Source: an uncultured Pseudoxanthomonas sp. (GTDB taxonomy: Bacteria; Pseudomonadota; Gammaproteobacteria; Xanthomonadales; Xanthomonadaceae). Taken from it: 58,564 nucleotides of DNA. This document shows positions 1 to 8,709 of the stretch, piece by piece. The translations under genes were made by a program, and so were the position numbers. The first letter of the stretch is position 1. Each line of letters starts with the position of its first letter. The notes beneath the pieces were generated by a model. It did not search any database. It had not been told where the DNA came from and was given only the letters and a program-made list of their open reading frames with translations. The stretch covers positions 1-58,564 of the forward strand of contig CAMPIO010000012.1 of NCBI GenBank assembly GCA_946886405.1. The letters run 5' to 3'.

Positions 1-509
1 CATTGCGGCTGGAAACGGCAGACGGGCAGGGCGTGACGGTCACCAAGGTGCCGGAGGCATTGAGCGCGGATCTGTTGAAAGTCACCGGCGTGGACCACCT
101 GGCGCAGGAAGATGGGCGCCGTCTCGCCTGGTCGGGCAAGGGCGAAGCGGTCGCGGCATTGCAGTCGCATACCGCGCTCGACCTGCAGCGTGAAAGCAAC
201 GGCGACGTGATGCTGCTGACCACGCTGCGCGTGGACGCCGCGCCGAGCGGCGATGCCTGGCTGTCGGTGGGCTGCGGCACCGGCTGCATGGCACGCGTCG
301 CGCTGGCACCGACGCTGGCGAAATTGCCGGTGGGCCAGTGGACGCGGGTTGGCGTGCCGCTGAAGTGCCTGGCCAAGGCCGGCGCCGATGTCAGCAAGCT
401 GGAGCGGCCGTGGTCCATCGGCACCGCCGGCACGATGACGGTCTCGGTATCGCGCGTGGCACTGGGTGCGCTGGATCAGGCGGAGCAGATGGTGGACTGC
501 GCACGCTGA
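1..509 (+). CDS. Glycoside hydrolase family 3 protein, C-terminal fragment (ExoP-like domain)
   Basis: The reading frame is open from the window edge, so only the last ~169 residues are visible. They form a beta-rich module with a CGTGC cysteine pair and a TRVGVPLKCLAKAGADVSKL stretch, which matches the galactose-binding-like tail found on exo-type 1,4-beta-glucan glucohydrolases and beta-glucosidases of family 3. The catalytic TIM barrel would lie upstream and is not seen, so the enzymatic assignment rests on the tail alone. The next gene is a sodium/solute symporter 73 bp downstream, which suits a system that releases and imports a sugar. No start codon can be chosen. Confidence 0.7.
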   Translation, partial: LRLETADGQGVTVTKVPEALSADLLKVTGVDHLAQEDGRRLAWSGKGEAVAALQSHTALDLQRESNGDVMLLTTLRVDAAPSGDAWLSVGCGTGCMARVALAPTLAKLPVGQWTRVGVPLKCLAKAGADVSKLERPWSIGTAGTMTVSVSRVALGALDQAEQMVDCAR

Positions 510-516
510 CCACGAT

Positions 517-550
517 GGGTGATCCGGGCGCACGTGCGTCCGGATCACCC
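517..550. other. 17-bp near-perfect intergenic hairpin
   Basis: A 34-base inverted repeat fills most of the gap between the hydrolase stop and the symporter ribosome binding site. The arms differ at one base, which would still pair as G-U in RNA, and the halves abut with no real loop. No T-run follows, so it is not a standard intrinsic terminator. It may stabilise the upstream message or lower downstream expression. Confidence 0.5.
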
Positions 551-582
551 GCGATGGCAAACGAACGGGGAAGGGGAACGGG

Positions 583-2145
583 ATGACACTGTCGGGACTG
601 GATATCGCCATCGTGCTGGCCTACCTGGCCGGCATCTTCGTGCTGGCGCAATGGGTGTCGCGCGAGAAGGCGGGGCATACGAAGGATGCGAAGGATTACT
701 TCCTCGCCAGCAAGTCGTTGCCGTGGTGGGCCATCGGCGCATCGCTGATCGCGGCCAACATCTCGGCCGAGCAGATCATCGGCATGTCCGGCTCCGGCTA
801 TGCCATCGGCCTGGCGATCGCCTCGTACGAATGGATGGCGGCGGCCACGCTGCTGATCGTCGGCAAGTGGTTCCTGCCGGTGTTCCTGCGCAACGGCATC
901 TACACCATGCCGCAGTTCCTGGAGCAGCGGTACGGCACGCGCATCCGCACGCTGATGGCCGTGTTCTGGCTGGGGCTGTACGTGTTCGTCAATGTCACCT
1001 CGATCCTGTGGCTGGGCGCCATCGCGGTATCGCAGGTCACCGGCATGGACCAGATGCTGGCGGTGGTGCTGATCGGCGTGTTCGCGCTGCTGTACCAGCT
1101 CTATGGCGGTTTGAAGGCGGTCGCGCTGACCGACATCGTGCAGGTCTCGCTGCTGGTGCTGGGCGGCCTGCTGGTCGCCGGCCTGACGCTCAACGAACTG
1201 GGCGAGGGCGCGGGCGTCGTCGCCGGCTTCCATCGGCTGTGGGAAGCGCAACCGGGCCACTTCGAGATGATCCTCGACAAGGACAACCCGTTCTACAAGG
1301 ACCTGCCGGGTCTCAGTGTGCTGCTCGGCGGCATGTGGATCATGAACATCAGCTACTGGGGCTTCAACCAGTACATCATCCAGCGCGCGCTCGCGGCGAA
1401 GGACATCGGCGAGGCGCAGAAGGGCGTGCTGTTCGCCGCGTTCCTCAAGCTGCTGATGCCAGTGATCGTCGTGTTGCCCGGCATCGCTGCGGTCATGCTC
1501 GCGCCCGGCCTGGACAAGCCCGACCAGGCGTATCCGACGATGATGCGCCTGCTGCCCACCGGCATCCTGGGCCTGGTGTTCGCTGCTCTGGTCGCGGCGA
1601 TCGTCGCGTCGCTGGCCTCGAAGATCAATTCGGTGGCGACCATCTTCACGCTCGACTTCTACGCCAAGGGCAAGCGCCAGCACAGCGAGGCGAAGCTCGT
1701 GCGCGTGGGCCGCATCGCGGCCGTGGTCACTGTCGTGGTCGGCATCCTCGCCGCGAAGCCGCTGCTGGGCAGTTTCGATCAGGCCTTCCAGTACATCCAG
1801 GAGTACACCGGCTTCTTCACCCCGGGCATCGTGGTGATCTTCATGCTGGGCCTGTTCTGGAAGCGCGCCAACGAGGCCGGCGCACTGGCGGCGGCGATCG
1901 GTTCGTTCGTGTTGTCCATCGTGCTGAAGCTGGCGTGGCCGGCGCTGCCCTTCATCGACCGCGTCGGCCTGGTGTTCCTGCTGGCGCTGGCGCTGGCCGT
2001 CGTCGTGTCGCTGGCGACGCCGCACGCACCGGAGAAGGACATCATCCGGACCGACGACGTGGACTATCGAACAGGCGTGCCGTTCAACATCGGCGCCGTC
2101 GCCGTGCTCGCCATTCTCGTCGCGCTGTATGCGCTGTTCTGGTGA
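583..2145 (+). CDS. Sodium/solute symporter (SSS family, sugar-type)
   Basis: A 520-residue inner-membrane protein with about 13-14 hydrophobic segments. The N-terminal part reads DYFLASKSLPWWAIGASL followed by NISAEQIIGMSGSGYA, the typical SSS family signature shared with the Vibrio galactose carrier. It is expected to take up a sugar or related solute with sodium. The ATG at 583 follows a GGGGAAGGGG ribosome site. It lies just after the family 3 glycoside hydrolase, so an oligosaccharide breakdown product is a plausible substrate, but the substrate cannot be read from sequence. Length is normal for the family. Confidence 0.85.
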   Translation: MTLSGLDIAIVLAYLAGIFVLAQWVSREKAGHTKDAKDYFLASKSLPWWAIGASLIAANISAEQIIGMSGSGYAIGLAIASYEWMAAATLLIVGKWFLPVFLRNGIYTMPQFLEQRYGTRIRTLMAVFWLGLYVFVNVTSILWLGAIAVSQVTGMDQMLAVVLIGVFALLYQLYGGLKAVALTDIVQVSLLVLGGLLVAGLTLNELGEGAGVVAGFHRLWEAQPGHFEMILDKDNPFYKDLPGLSVLLGGMWIMNISYWGFNQYIIQRALAAKDIGEAQKGVLFAAFLKLLMPVIVVLPGIAAVMLAPGLDKPDQAYPTMMRLLPTGILGLVFAALVAAIVASLASKINSVATIFTLDFYAKGKRQHSEAKLVRVGRIAAVVTVVVGILAAKPLLGSFDQAFQYIQEYTGFFTPGIVVIFMLGLFWKRANEAGALAAAIGSFVLSIVLKLAWPALPFIDRVGLVFLLALALAVVVSLATPHAPEKDIIRTDDVDYRTGVPFNIGAVAVLAILVALYALFW

Positions 2146-2190
2146 TGTCCGTTGCGCCATGTTCAGAGCGGGTTTAGCCCCGCCGTGACG

Positions 2191-2218
2191 CGGCACGGAT
2201 TCTCACGAATTCGTGCCG
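2191..2218. terminator. Terminator-like hairpin after the symporter gene
   Basis: Two 11-base arms (CGGCACGGATT and its near complement, one mismatch) enclose a 6-base loop about 45 bp after the symporter stop. No T-run follows, so termination is possible but not certain. The hairpin separates the sugar locus from the cluster that starts at 2276. Confidence 0.35.
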
Positions 2219-2275
2219 GGAATCTAATGAGCGCTTAACTTCGAGCTAATCGACCCTTAATCGAGCGCTTCCAGC

Positions 2276-2944
2276 ATGCACGCCATGCACTGGATCCGCT
2301 CCCACATCGCACTTGCGCCTCTTCCGGGCCGTTTCGTCAGCGTCTGCTTCCTCGATCGGGACGATCCCGACCGCGCCGAGGTGGAGGCCTTCATCGCCGG
2401 GGTCTATCGCGACCGCCACGGCGCAACGTTGCGCAGCTTCTTCCCCCATCTGATCGCCTATCGCGACAGCGCAGGCAGGCTCGCCGCCGCCGTCGGCATC
2501 CGCGCGGGCGGCGAGGGGCCGCTGTTCGTCGAACACTACCTGGACGTGCCGGTGGAACAGGCGATGTCGCAGCACGGTATCGCGGCTGTCGATCGGCGTC
2601 GGGTGGTGGAGGTCGGCAACTTCGCTGCCACGACGCCCGGCATCGCACGCGAACTCATCCTGCAGCTCGCGCTGACCCTGCAGGCCGCCGGGATGGACTG
2701 GGTGCTGCTGGTGGCGACCCAGCAGCTGCGCAATGCGTTCGAGCGCCTGCACCTGCCGATGCTCGACCTGGTGGAAGCCCGCGCAGAAAGGCTGGGCGAT
2801 GCCGGCGGAGACTGGGGTCGCTACTACGCATCCCGTCCGCGCCTCATCTGCGGCAACCTGGCCGAAGGCGTCGCGTATCTGCGCGGGATCCAGCGGCCGC
2901 AGGAATGCGACGCCCCCATGCTGTGCAGGGCGGGCGCGCCATGA
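2276..2944 (+). CDS. Thermostable hemolysin family protein (GNAT-like)
   Basis: A 222-residue protein recognisable as the T_hemolysin family, first named from Vibrio delta-VPH. The family has an acyltransferase-like fold and its name is probably historical. The region around residues 100-135 (VVEVGNFAATTPG, then a helix and DWVLLVATQQLRNAF) is the conserved core. The gene ends in an ATGA overlap with an acyl-adenylating ligase, and the diiron-oxidase candidate and SDR follow without gaps. In this setting an acyl-transfer or condensing step in a small-molecule pathway is more likely than toxin activity, but that is inference. An alternative start nine bases later (ATG 2285) is possible. No signal peptide is visible. 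Confidence 0.75.
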   Translation: MHAMHWIRSHIALAPLPGRFVSVCFLDRDDPDRAEVEAFIAGVYRDRHGATLRSFFPHLIAYRDSAGRLAAAVGIRAGGEGPLFVEHYLDVPVEQAMSQHGIAAVDRRRVVEVGNFAATTPGIARELILQLALTLQAAGMDWVLLVATQQLRNAFERLHLPMLDLVEARAERLGDAGGDWGRYYASRPRLICGNLAEGVAYLRGIQRPQECDAPMLCRAGAP

Positions 2945-4446
2945 TCCGGCCGATGGATGTCGTGTTGCGCAGCACGGGGGATCGCTCCCTGCCGCGCGTG
3001 GTCACCGCGGACGGCGTGCTGGACGACCGGATGCTTGCGGCGAGGATCGATGCGCTGGTCGCATGGCTGGCGAAGGGCGGTATCCGTCGCGTCGCCAGTC
3101 GCCTGGACAACGGGCCGTCCTGGTTCGTGCTGGACCTGGCGCTGCGCGAGGTCGGCGGTGTCCATGTGCCGCTGCCGATGTTCTTCTCCGACGCGCAGGT
3201 GCGTCATGCACTGGCGAGCAGTGGCGCGCAGTGCGTGGTGACCGCGCGCGAGGACGTCATGCCGCCGGGTGCGGAGGCACTGACCGGCTTCCTCGACGGA
3301 GAACGCCTGGCGTGCTGGCGCACGCTGGCCGACGACACCGGCGCGGCGACATTGCCGGCGGGAACGGCCTGCATCACCTACACCTCCGGCACGACCGGTC
3401 GTCCGCGCGGCGTGTGCCTGGACGCGGACACGCTGTTCACCGTGGCGGCATCGCTGGTGGATGCCGCTGCGTCGATCGCGCCGCGCCGGCACCTCTGCCT
3501 GATGCCGCTGGCCACACTGCTCGAGAACGTCGCGGGTCTGTACGCGACCTTGCTGGCGGATGCCGAGATCGCGCTGCCGTCGCTGTCCGAGATCGGCTAC
3601 ACCGGCGCGACCGGCCTGGACGTGCCCACGCTGCTGCGCTGCCTGCGCCGCTACCAGCCGGAGAGCGTGATCCTGGTGCCGCAGCTTTTGCTGGCGCTGG
3701 TGATGGCGGCCGAACAAGGTGCGCCGCCGCCTGCATCGCTGCGCTACATCGCCGTGGGCGGCGGACGAGTCGGTCCGGGCCTGCTGCAGCGTGCACGAGC
3801 CCTCGGCCTGCCGGTGTTCGAAGGTTACGGCCTGACCGAGTGCGGGTCGGTGGTATGCCTGAACCGGCCCGAGGCGCGCCTCGAGGGCAGCGTCGGCCGT
3901 CCGCTGCCGCATGCGCGTGTGTCGATCGTCGACGGCGAGATCCGTGTCGACGGTGCGCGCGCACTCGCCTATCTCGGTGGCGAGCCGCTGCCGGAAGGCC
4001 CCGTCCGCACCGGCGACCTGGGCTACCAGGACGACGAGGGCTACGTGCACATCACCGGTCGCCGCAAGAACGTTTTCATCACTGCGTTCGGTCGCAACGT
4101 GTCGCCGGAGTGGGTCGAGAGCGAGTTGCTTGCGCACCCCGCCATCGGCCAGGCGGTCGTGTGGGGCGAAGGCCAGGCGGACAACGTCGCGGTACTGGTG
4201 CCGCGGCGCGCCGACATCGACGACGCGCGTCTCGCGCGTGCACTGGCCGATGTCAACGCCGGCCTTCCCGACTACGCACGCGTTGCCCGCTTCGTGCGCG
4301 CCGGCGCACCGTTCACCGCCGACGCGGGATTGATGACCGCCAATGGTCGTCCGCGCCGCGAGGCGATCCTCGGCCGCTACCAGGCCGAAGTCGACGCCTG
4401 CTACCAGCGTCCCCCCAACGTGTCCCCCTCTGGAGTTGCTGCATGA
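2941..4446 (+). CDS. AMP-binding acyl ligase (ANL superfamily)
   Basis: The start at ATG 2941 is chosen because it overlaps the previous stop as ATGA; this gives 501 residues. It carries the adenylation motifs in order: YTSGTTGRPRG near residue 147, GYGLTECGS near 297, RTGDLGYQDDEGYVHITGRR with the hinge and KNVFITAFGRNVSPEWVE near 365, and a C-terminal GRPRREAI with the catalytic-lysine region altered to NGRPRRE. The protein should activate a carboxylic acid as acyl-AMP and pass it to CoA or another acceptor. There is no fused carrier domain. It is shorter than typical long-chain acyl-CoA synthetases. It overlaps the next gene by ATGA (4443-4446). The substrate is unknown. Confidence 0.8.
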   Translation: MIRPMDVVLRSTGDRSLPRVVTADGVLDDRMLAARIDALVAWLAKGGIRRVASRLDNGPSWFVLDLALREVGGVHVPLPMFFSDAQVRHALASSGAQCVVTAREDVMPPGAEALTGFLDGERLACWRTLADDTGAATLPAGTACITYTSGTTGRPRGVCLDADTLFTVAASLVDAAASIAPRRHLCLMPLATLLENVAGLYATLLADAEIALPSLSEIGYTGATGLDVPTLLRCLRRYQPESVILVPQLLLALVMAAEQGAPPPASLRYIAVGGGRVGPGLLQRARALGLPVFEGYGLTECGSVVCLNRPEARLEGSVGRPLPHARVSIVDGEIRVDGARALAYLGGEPLPEGPVRTGDLGYQDDEGYVHITGRRKNVFITAFGRNVSPEWVESELLAHPAIGQAVVWGEGQADNVAVLVPRRADIDDARLARALADVNAGLPDYARVARFVRAGAPFTADAGLMTANGRPRREAILGRYQAEVDACYQRPPNVSPSGVAA

Positions 4447-5117
4447 GTTTCCATGACGAACTGGTCGCGAAGACGGCGCGCGAGCGCGATGGCCTGCTGT
4501 CGATCCCCATCATCCAGTCCGCGCTCGCGGGCAGGATCGCCCGCGACGACTACGTGGCCTTCCTCACCGAGGCTTTCCACCACGTCCGCCACACGGTGCC
4601 GCTGCTGATGGCCTGCGGTGCGCGCCTGCCCGCGCGCCTGGAGTGGCTGCGCACGGCGGTCGGTGAGTACATCGAGGAAGAGATGGGCCATCACGAGTGG
4701 GTGCTGGACGACATCGCCGGGTGCGGCGAAGACCGTGCCGCCGCCGAAGCCTCGTCGCCGTCGCTGGCCACCGAGCTCATGGTCAGCTACGCCTACGACA
4801 CCATCCAGCGTGGCAATCCGGTCGGCTTCTTCGGCATGGTGCTGGTGCTGGAAGGCACCAGTGTGGCGCTCGCCACGCGCGCGGCGAACACGCTGCAGAC
4901 GTCGCTCGATCTTCCCCGGAATGCTTTCAGCTACCTGCTTTCGCACGGTGACCTGGACATCGAGCATGTCGGCTTCTTCAAGCGCTTGATGGACCGTATC
5001 GACGACGACGGCGACAAGGCGGCCATCGTGCACGCCGCGCGCCGCTTCTATGTGCTGTACGGCGACATCTTCCGCACGCTGCGCAGCGATGGCGTGCGCT
5101 TAGCGGAGGCGGCCTGA
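4443..5117 (+). CDS. Haem-oxygenase-like diiron oxidase candidate (TenA/UndA-like)
   Basis: 224 residues, all-helical, of the TenA/iron-containing redox enzyme group. Residues placed as metal ligands in this fold are present: E43 in TEAFHHVRH, E80 and H83 in EEEMGHHEW, E137 in LVLEGTS, and D172 and H175 in DLDIEHVGFF. The full E-ExxH-E-DxxH set separates it from TenA thiaminases, which lack the metal site, and puts it with oxidases such as UndA (fatty acid to 1-alkene) and BesC. The start at 4443 overlaps the ligase stop, and its own stop overlaps the SDR start. Members often carry the misleading label TenA-family transcriptional regulator. The oxidised substrate is unknown; an acyl chain activated by the adjacent ligase is the obvious candidate. 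Confidence 0.7.
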   Translation: MSFHDELVAKTARERDGLLSIPIIQSALAGRIARDDYVAFLTEAFHHVRHTVPLLMACGARLPARLEWLRTAVGEYIEEEMGHHEWVLDDIAGCGEDRAAAEASSPSLATELMVSYAYDTIQRGNPVGFFGMVLVLEGTSVALATRAANTLQTSLDLPRNAFSYLLSHGDLDIEHVGFFKRLMDRIDDDGDKAAIVHAARRFYVLYGDIFRTLRSDGVRLAEAA

Positions 5118-5962
5118 TGGACCTCGCCGGCAGAACCGTGCTCGTCACCGGCGCCAGTGGCGGCATCGGCGAACCCCTGTGCGCAGCGCTGATCGCCGCC
5201 GGGGCACGCGTGCTGGCCGTCGGGCGCGACGAGGCCAAGCTGCGCCGCCTCGCCGGGCAACACCCTGCCGGCAGCGTGTCGCCGGTGGTGGCCGACCTGG
5301 CGACGCCGGAGGGTCGCGCGCGCGTGGCGGATGCGGCGCGCGCCGCGCGCCCGACGCCTTCGCTGCTGGTGCTGGCGCATGCGCAGGCGGCCTTCGGTCT
5401 GTTCGAAGACCAGTCGCCGGACCAGATGGCGCAGCTGATGCAGACCAACCTCGTCGCGCCGATGCTGCTCATGCACGCCATGCTGCCGGTCCTGCTCGCG
5501 CATCCGTCGGCCTCGGTGGCCGTGGTGGGTTCGACCTTCGGCAGCCTGGCGTTCCCCGGTTTCGCCGCCTACAGCGCAAGCAAGTTCGGCCTGCGCGGAA
5601 TGACCGAAGCCCTGGCGCGCGAATATGCCGACACCCCGCTGCGCTTCCAGTATCTGTCACCGCGCGCCACGCGCACGCCGTTCAACACCGCGACGGTCGA
5701 TGCCCTGAACGCGGACCTGAAGGTGGCCAGCGATGCGCCCGTCGAGGTCGCGCGTCAGTTGGTGGCCGCGATCGTGCAGGGCGCACCAAGGTTGCAGATC
5801 GGCTGGCCGGAAAAACTGTTCGCCCGTCTCAACGGGTTGGTACCCGGCCTGGTCGACCGCAACCTGCGCGCCAGTCTGCCCATTGTCCGTCGCCACGCGC
5901 GACCACCCCGACCTTCCCATGCCACGCAGGAGATCCTTCGCCATGAAACGACGCCACGGTAA
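5117..5962 (+). CDS. Short-chain dehydrogenase/reductase
   Basis: 281 residues with the classical SDR layout: TGASGGIG nucleotide-binding loop at residues 11-18, a catalytic serine in VVGSTFGS, and YSASK with the catalytic tyrosine and lysine. The N-terminus lacks a signal, so it is cytoplasmic, although a hydrophobic and basic C-terminal tail (residues ~230-260) could touch the membrane. The start is fused to the previous stop as TGATG, and the TPR-protein gene begins 20 bases before this one ends. It probably reduces a keto or oxidises a hydroxyl intermediate made by the ligase and oxidase upstream. The final ~20 residues lie in the overlap and look less constrained. Confidence 0.8.
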   Translation: MDLAGRTVLVTGASGGIGEPLCAALIAAGARVLAVGRDEAKLRRLAGQHPAGSVSPVVADLATPEGRARVADAARAARPTPSLLVLAHAQAAFGLFEDQSPDQMAQLMQTNLVAPMLLMHAMLPVLLAHPSASVAVVGSTFGSLAFPGFAAYSASKFGLRGMTEALAREYADTPLRFQYLSPRATRTPFNTATVDALNADLKVASDAPVEVARQLVAAIVQGAPRLQIGWPEKLFARLNGLVPGLVDRNLRASLPIVRRHARPPRPSHATQEILRHETTPR

Positions 5963-6608
5963 GTCCATGCTCTTCCTCATCCTCATGTCCACCGCCCTGA
6001 TCGTGGGCATCGCGATGGCCGCCGGGCCCGGCGCCAACAGCGCGACGCAGGTGCGCGACCGCTGGGCGCAGGTCAACTACCAGGTGCCCAAGGCGCAGCG
6101 CGAGTCCGCGTTCGAGGATCTCCTCCACCAGGCCGAGAAAGTCCGGCAGGCGAATCCGCGCGACGCCTCGGCGCTGATCTGGGAAGGCATCGTGCTGTCC
6201 AGTCTCGCGGGCGAAAAGGGAGGCATGGGCGCACTCGGGCTGGTCAAGCGCGCGCGGGCGGTTTTCGAGACCGCCATCAAGCTGGATGCGAATGCGCTCG
6301 ATGGTGCTGCCTATACGAGCTTGGGGGCGCTCTACTACCAGGTGCCCGGCTGGCCGCTCGGCTTCGGCGATGACGAAACGGCCCGCACCATGCTGCGCAA
6401 GGGATTGGCGATCGATCCGGACGGCATCGATGCCAATTATTTCTACGCCGATTTCCTGCGCGACCAGAAGGACTGGGCCGGTGCCCGTGCCGCCTTCCAG
6501 AAAGCGCTCGCAGCGCCCCCGCGCCCGGGTCGCGAAGTCGCTGATGCCGGTCGCCGCCAGGAAGCGCAGACGAAGCTGAAGGACGTGGCGACGCACCTTG
6601 CGCACTGA
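5943..6608 (+). CDS. TPR-like protein with N-terminal membrane anchor or signal
   Basis: The start at ATG 5943 gives 221 residues beginning MKRRHGKSMLFLILMSTALI, a clear signal or anchor, so the helical-repeat part should be periplasmic. Tetratricopeptide-like helices run from about residue 55 to 210 (ANPRDASALIWEGIVL, LDANALDGAAYTSLGALYYQ, IDPDGIDANYFYADFLRDQ). No catalytic motif is visible. The start lies inside the end of the SDR gene and a response-regulator gene follows 24 bp after the stop, so it links the enzymes to the two-component genes. A partner-binding role is likely, but the partner is unknown. Confidence 0.7.
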   Translation: MKRRHGKSMLFLILMSTALIVGIAMAAGPGANSATQVRDRWAQVNYQVPKAQRESAFEDLLHQAEKVRQANPRDASALIWEGIVLSSLAGEKGGMGALGLVKRARAVFETAIKLDANALDGAAYTSLGALYYQVPGWPLGFGDDETARTMLRKGLAIDPDGIDANYFYADFLRDQKDWAGARAAFQKALAAPPRPGREVADAGRRQEAQTKLKDVATHLAH

Positions 6609-6632
6609 CAGGACGCCCACCAGACTGGCTGC

Positions 6633-7307
6633 ATGCGCATCCTGCTGGTGGAAGACGATCTGTCGCTGGGCGAAGGCCTCCGCACCGCCTTGCGGCGCGG
6701 CGCCTTCGCCGTCGACTGGGTGCAGGACGGCGCGAGTGGCCTGCTTGCGGTGCGCGATGGTGGCTTCGACCTGGTGGTGCTGGACCTGGGATTGCCGCGG
6801 ATGGATGGCATCGAAGTGATCCGTCAGGTACGCGCCGCGGGCGATGCCGTGCCGATCCTCGTGCTGAGCGCACGCGAGCGCCCGGCTGATCGCACGCTGG
6901 GGCTGGACGTAGGCGCCGACGATTACCTGGGCAAGCCGTTCGATACCGCCGAATTGCTGGCGCGCGTGCGCGCGTTGATCCGGCGCAGCGCGGGGCGCGC
7001 GAATCCTTCGCTGGAATGGGGTCCGCTGCGGCTCGATCCGGCCTCGCTCACCGCGACGTGGAAGGGACGGGCGCTCGACCTCACGCGGCGCGAGTTCGCC
7101 CTGCTGCGCGTGCTGATGGAACAGCGTGGCCGGCCGATGGCGCGCGACGCCATCCAGCAACATCTGTATGGCTGGGATGCGGACGTGGCCAGCAATGCGG
7201 TCGACGTGCATGTCCACCAGCTCCGCCGCAAACTGGAGCCCGGCATCATCCGCACCGTGCGCGGCTTGGGCTACGCGCTCGGTGATGCGGGAGGAGATGC
7301 TGCATGA
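6633..7307 (+). CDS. OmpR/PhoB-family response regulator
   Basis: 224 residues. An N-terminal receiver has the acidic pair in EDD at residues 8-10, the phosphoacceptor aspartate in VVLDLGLPRMDG (about residue 51) and the conserved lysine in GKPFD. The C-terminal winged helix ends VDVHVHQLRRKL...RTVRGLGYAL. It is closest in style to the QseB/PmrA group. The stop overlaps the kinase start as ATGA, so the two form a two-component pair. The input signal is unknown; location suggests control of the enzyme cluster upstream or of its own operon. Confidence 0.9.
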   Translation: MRILLVEDDLSLGEGLRTALRRGAFAVDWVQDGASGLLAVRDGGFDLVVLDLGLPRMDGIEVIRQVRAAGDAVPILVLSARERPADRTLGLDVGADDYLGKPFDTAELLARVRALIRRSAGRANPSLEWGPLRLDPASLTATWKGRALDLTRREFALLRVLMEQRGRPMARDAIQQHLYGWDADVASNAVDVHVHQLRRKLEPGIIRTVRGLGYALGDAGGDAA

Positions 7308-8692
7308 GGTCGATGCGCGCCACCCTGCTGTGGTTGTTGCTCGGTACGCTGGCGGTGGTGATGGCCGCCGCCGGCCTGCTCAGCTATCGCGCCGGCTTGC
7401 AGGAAGCGGGCGAGATGTTCGACGCACGCCTCGTGCAGTCCACCCGCGTGCTGGTGAGCCTGGTCGACGAGCCACTCAGCGAGTTGAATGCGTTTCCGGG
7501 CGAACCGATCGTGTTACGCGGTTGGCATGGCGAGGCGCATGGCGTGGGCGAAGCGCTGGCGTTCAACGACGGCCACGCCTATGAGAACAAGCTGGCCTTC
7601 CAGGTCTGGGACGCGCAGGGTCGGCTGCTGCTGCGTTCCGACAGCGCTCCGGCGCGTCCGTTGGCGACGTTGAAAGCGGGGTATGAGGACGTGGTGGTGG
7701 ACGGCGCGCACTGGCGCGCGTTCACCCTGCAATCGCCGAACGGACGATGGTTCCAGTCGGCCGAACTGACCGACATCCGCGAGGAACTCGCAGGCGACAT
7801 CGCCGGCGGCACGCTGCTGCCGCTGCTGCTCTCGCTTCCGCTGATCGCCCTGGTCGTCTGGTGGAGTGTTGCGTTGGCGACGCGCTCCTTGCGGCGGATG
7901 TCGCATGAGATCGGACAGCGCGATCCCGAGCGACTGGCGCCGCTGGACCCGGCCGACGTGCCGCAGGAGGCGCGCGGCCTGGTCGATGCGATTAATGGCC
8001 TGCTGCAGCGCCTGGATGTCGCGCTGGCGCGCGAGCGCAACTTCGTGGCCGACGCCGCGCACGAACTGCGCACCCCCATCAGCGCGCTGAAGGTCCATGC
8101 CGACAACGCGCACCACGCCCGCGACGAAAGCGAGCGCGAGGCGTCGCAGCAGCTGCTGGCCGCCAGCGTGCAGCGCGTCGAGCGGCTGGTCGGGCAACTC
8201 CTGTCGCTGAGTCGCGCCGAGAGTACGGGCCGCACGTTGGCATCTGAGCGGCTGGACCTGTCGGCCCTGGCGGGGGTCGAAATCGAAGCGGCTCGCCCCC
8301 TGCTCGACGCCAAAGGCCAGACGCTGCAGGCGGATCTGCAGCCGCTGCAGGTGTCCGGCGACGAGATCGCGCTCGGCCTGCTGGTGCGCAACCTGTTGGA
8401 GAACGCCGCGCGTTACGCCCCGGTCGGTGCCACCGTCGAAGTGCGCACCTGGAAGGCCGACGGTCGCGCCTTCCTGTCGGTGGACGACAGCGGGCCGGGT
8501 ATCCCTGACGAAGACCAGGAACGCGTGTTCGATCGCTTCTACCGCCGGTTGGGCAGTCGCCACGAAGGCAGTGGCCTGGGCCTGGCGATCGTGAAGGAAG
8601 TGGTCACGACGCATGCCGGCACCATCCGCCTGGCGCGGTCGGCGCAGTGGGGCGGCTTGTCTGTGCGGGTGGAGCTGCCCTGTCTGGCGTAG
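7304..8692 (+). CDS. Two-component sensor histidine kinase
   Basis: 462 residues with a membrane segment at residues ~5-25, a periplasmic sensor region, a second membrane segment at about 168-188, then HAMP-like sequence. The phosphoacceptor histidine is in FVADAAHELRTPISALKVH (about residue 253). The ATPase domain has NLLENAARYAP (N box), VDDSGPGIP (G1) and GSGLGLAIV (G2). The layout is that of QseC/PmrB-type kinases. It is coupled to the response regulator by an ATGA overlap and ends 17 bp from the convergent arsenic operon. No signal can be assigned. Confidence 0.9.
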   Translation: MRSMRATLLWLLLGTLAVVMAAAGLLSYRAGLQEAGEMFDARLVQSTRVLVSLVDEPLSELNAFPGEPIVLRGWHGEAHGVGEALAFNDGHAYENKLAFQVWDAQGRLLLRSDSAPARPLATLKAGYEDVVVDGAHWRAFTLQSPNGRWFQSAELTDIREELAGDIAGGTLLPLLLSLPLIALVVWWSVALATRSLRRMSHEIGQRDPERLAPLDPADVPQEARGLVDAINGLLQRLDVALARERNFVADAAHELRTPISALKVHADNAHHARDESEREASQQLLAASVQRVERLVGQLLSLSRAESTGRTLASERLDLSALAGVEIEAARPLLDAKGQTLQADLQPLQVSGDEIALGLLVRNLLENAARYAPVGATVEVRTWKADGRAFLSVDDSGPGIPDEDQERVFDRFYRRLGSRHEGSGLGLAIVKEVVTTHAGTIRLARSAQWGGLSVRVELPCLA

Positions 8693-8709
8693 TCGGGTCG
8701 GCGCGCCGG

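Noticed and set aside
2276..2944. True hemolysin toxin
   Set aside because: No signal peptide or pore-forming pattern is visible and the gene is fused into a metabolic-type operon. The family name alone does not support toxin function.
4443..5117. TenA thiaminase or a transcriptional regulator
   Set aside because: The carboxylate and histidine metal-ligand pattern is that of diiron oxidases, and no DNA-binding motif or thiamine genes are nearby.
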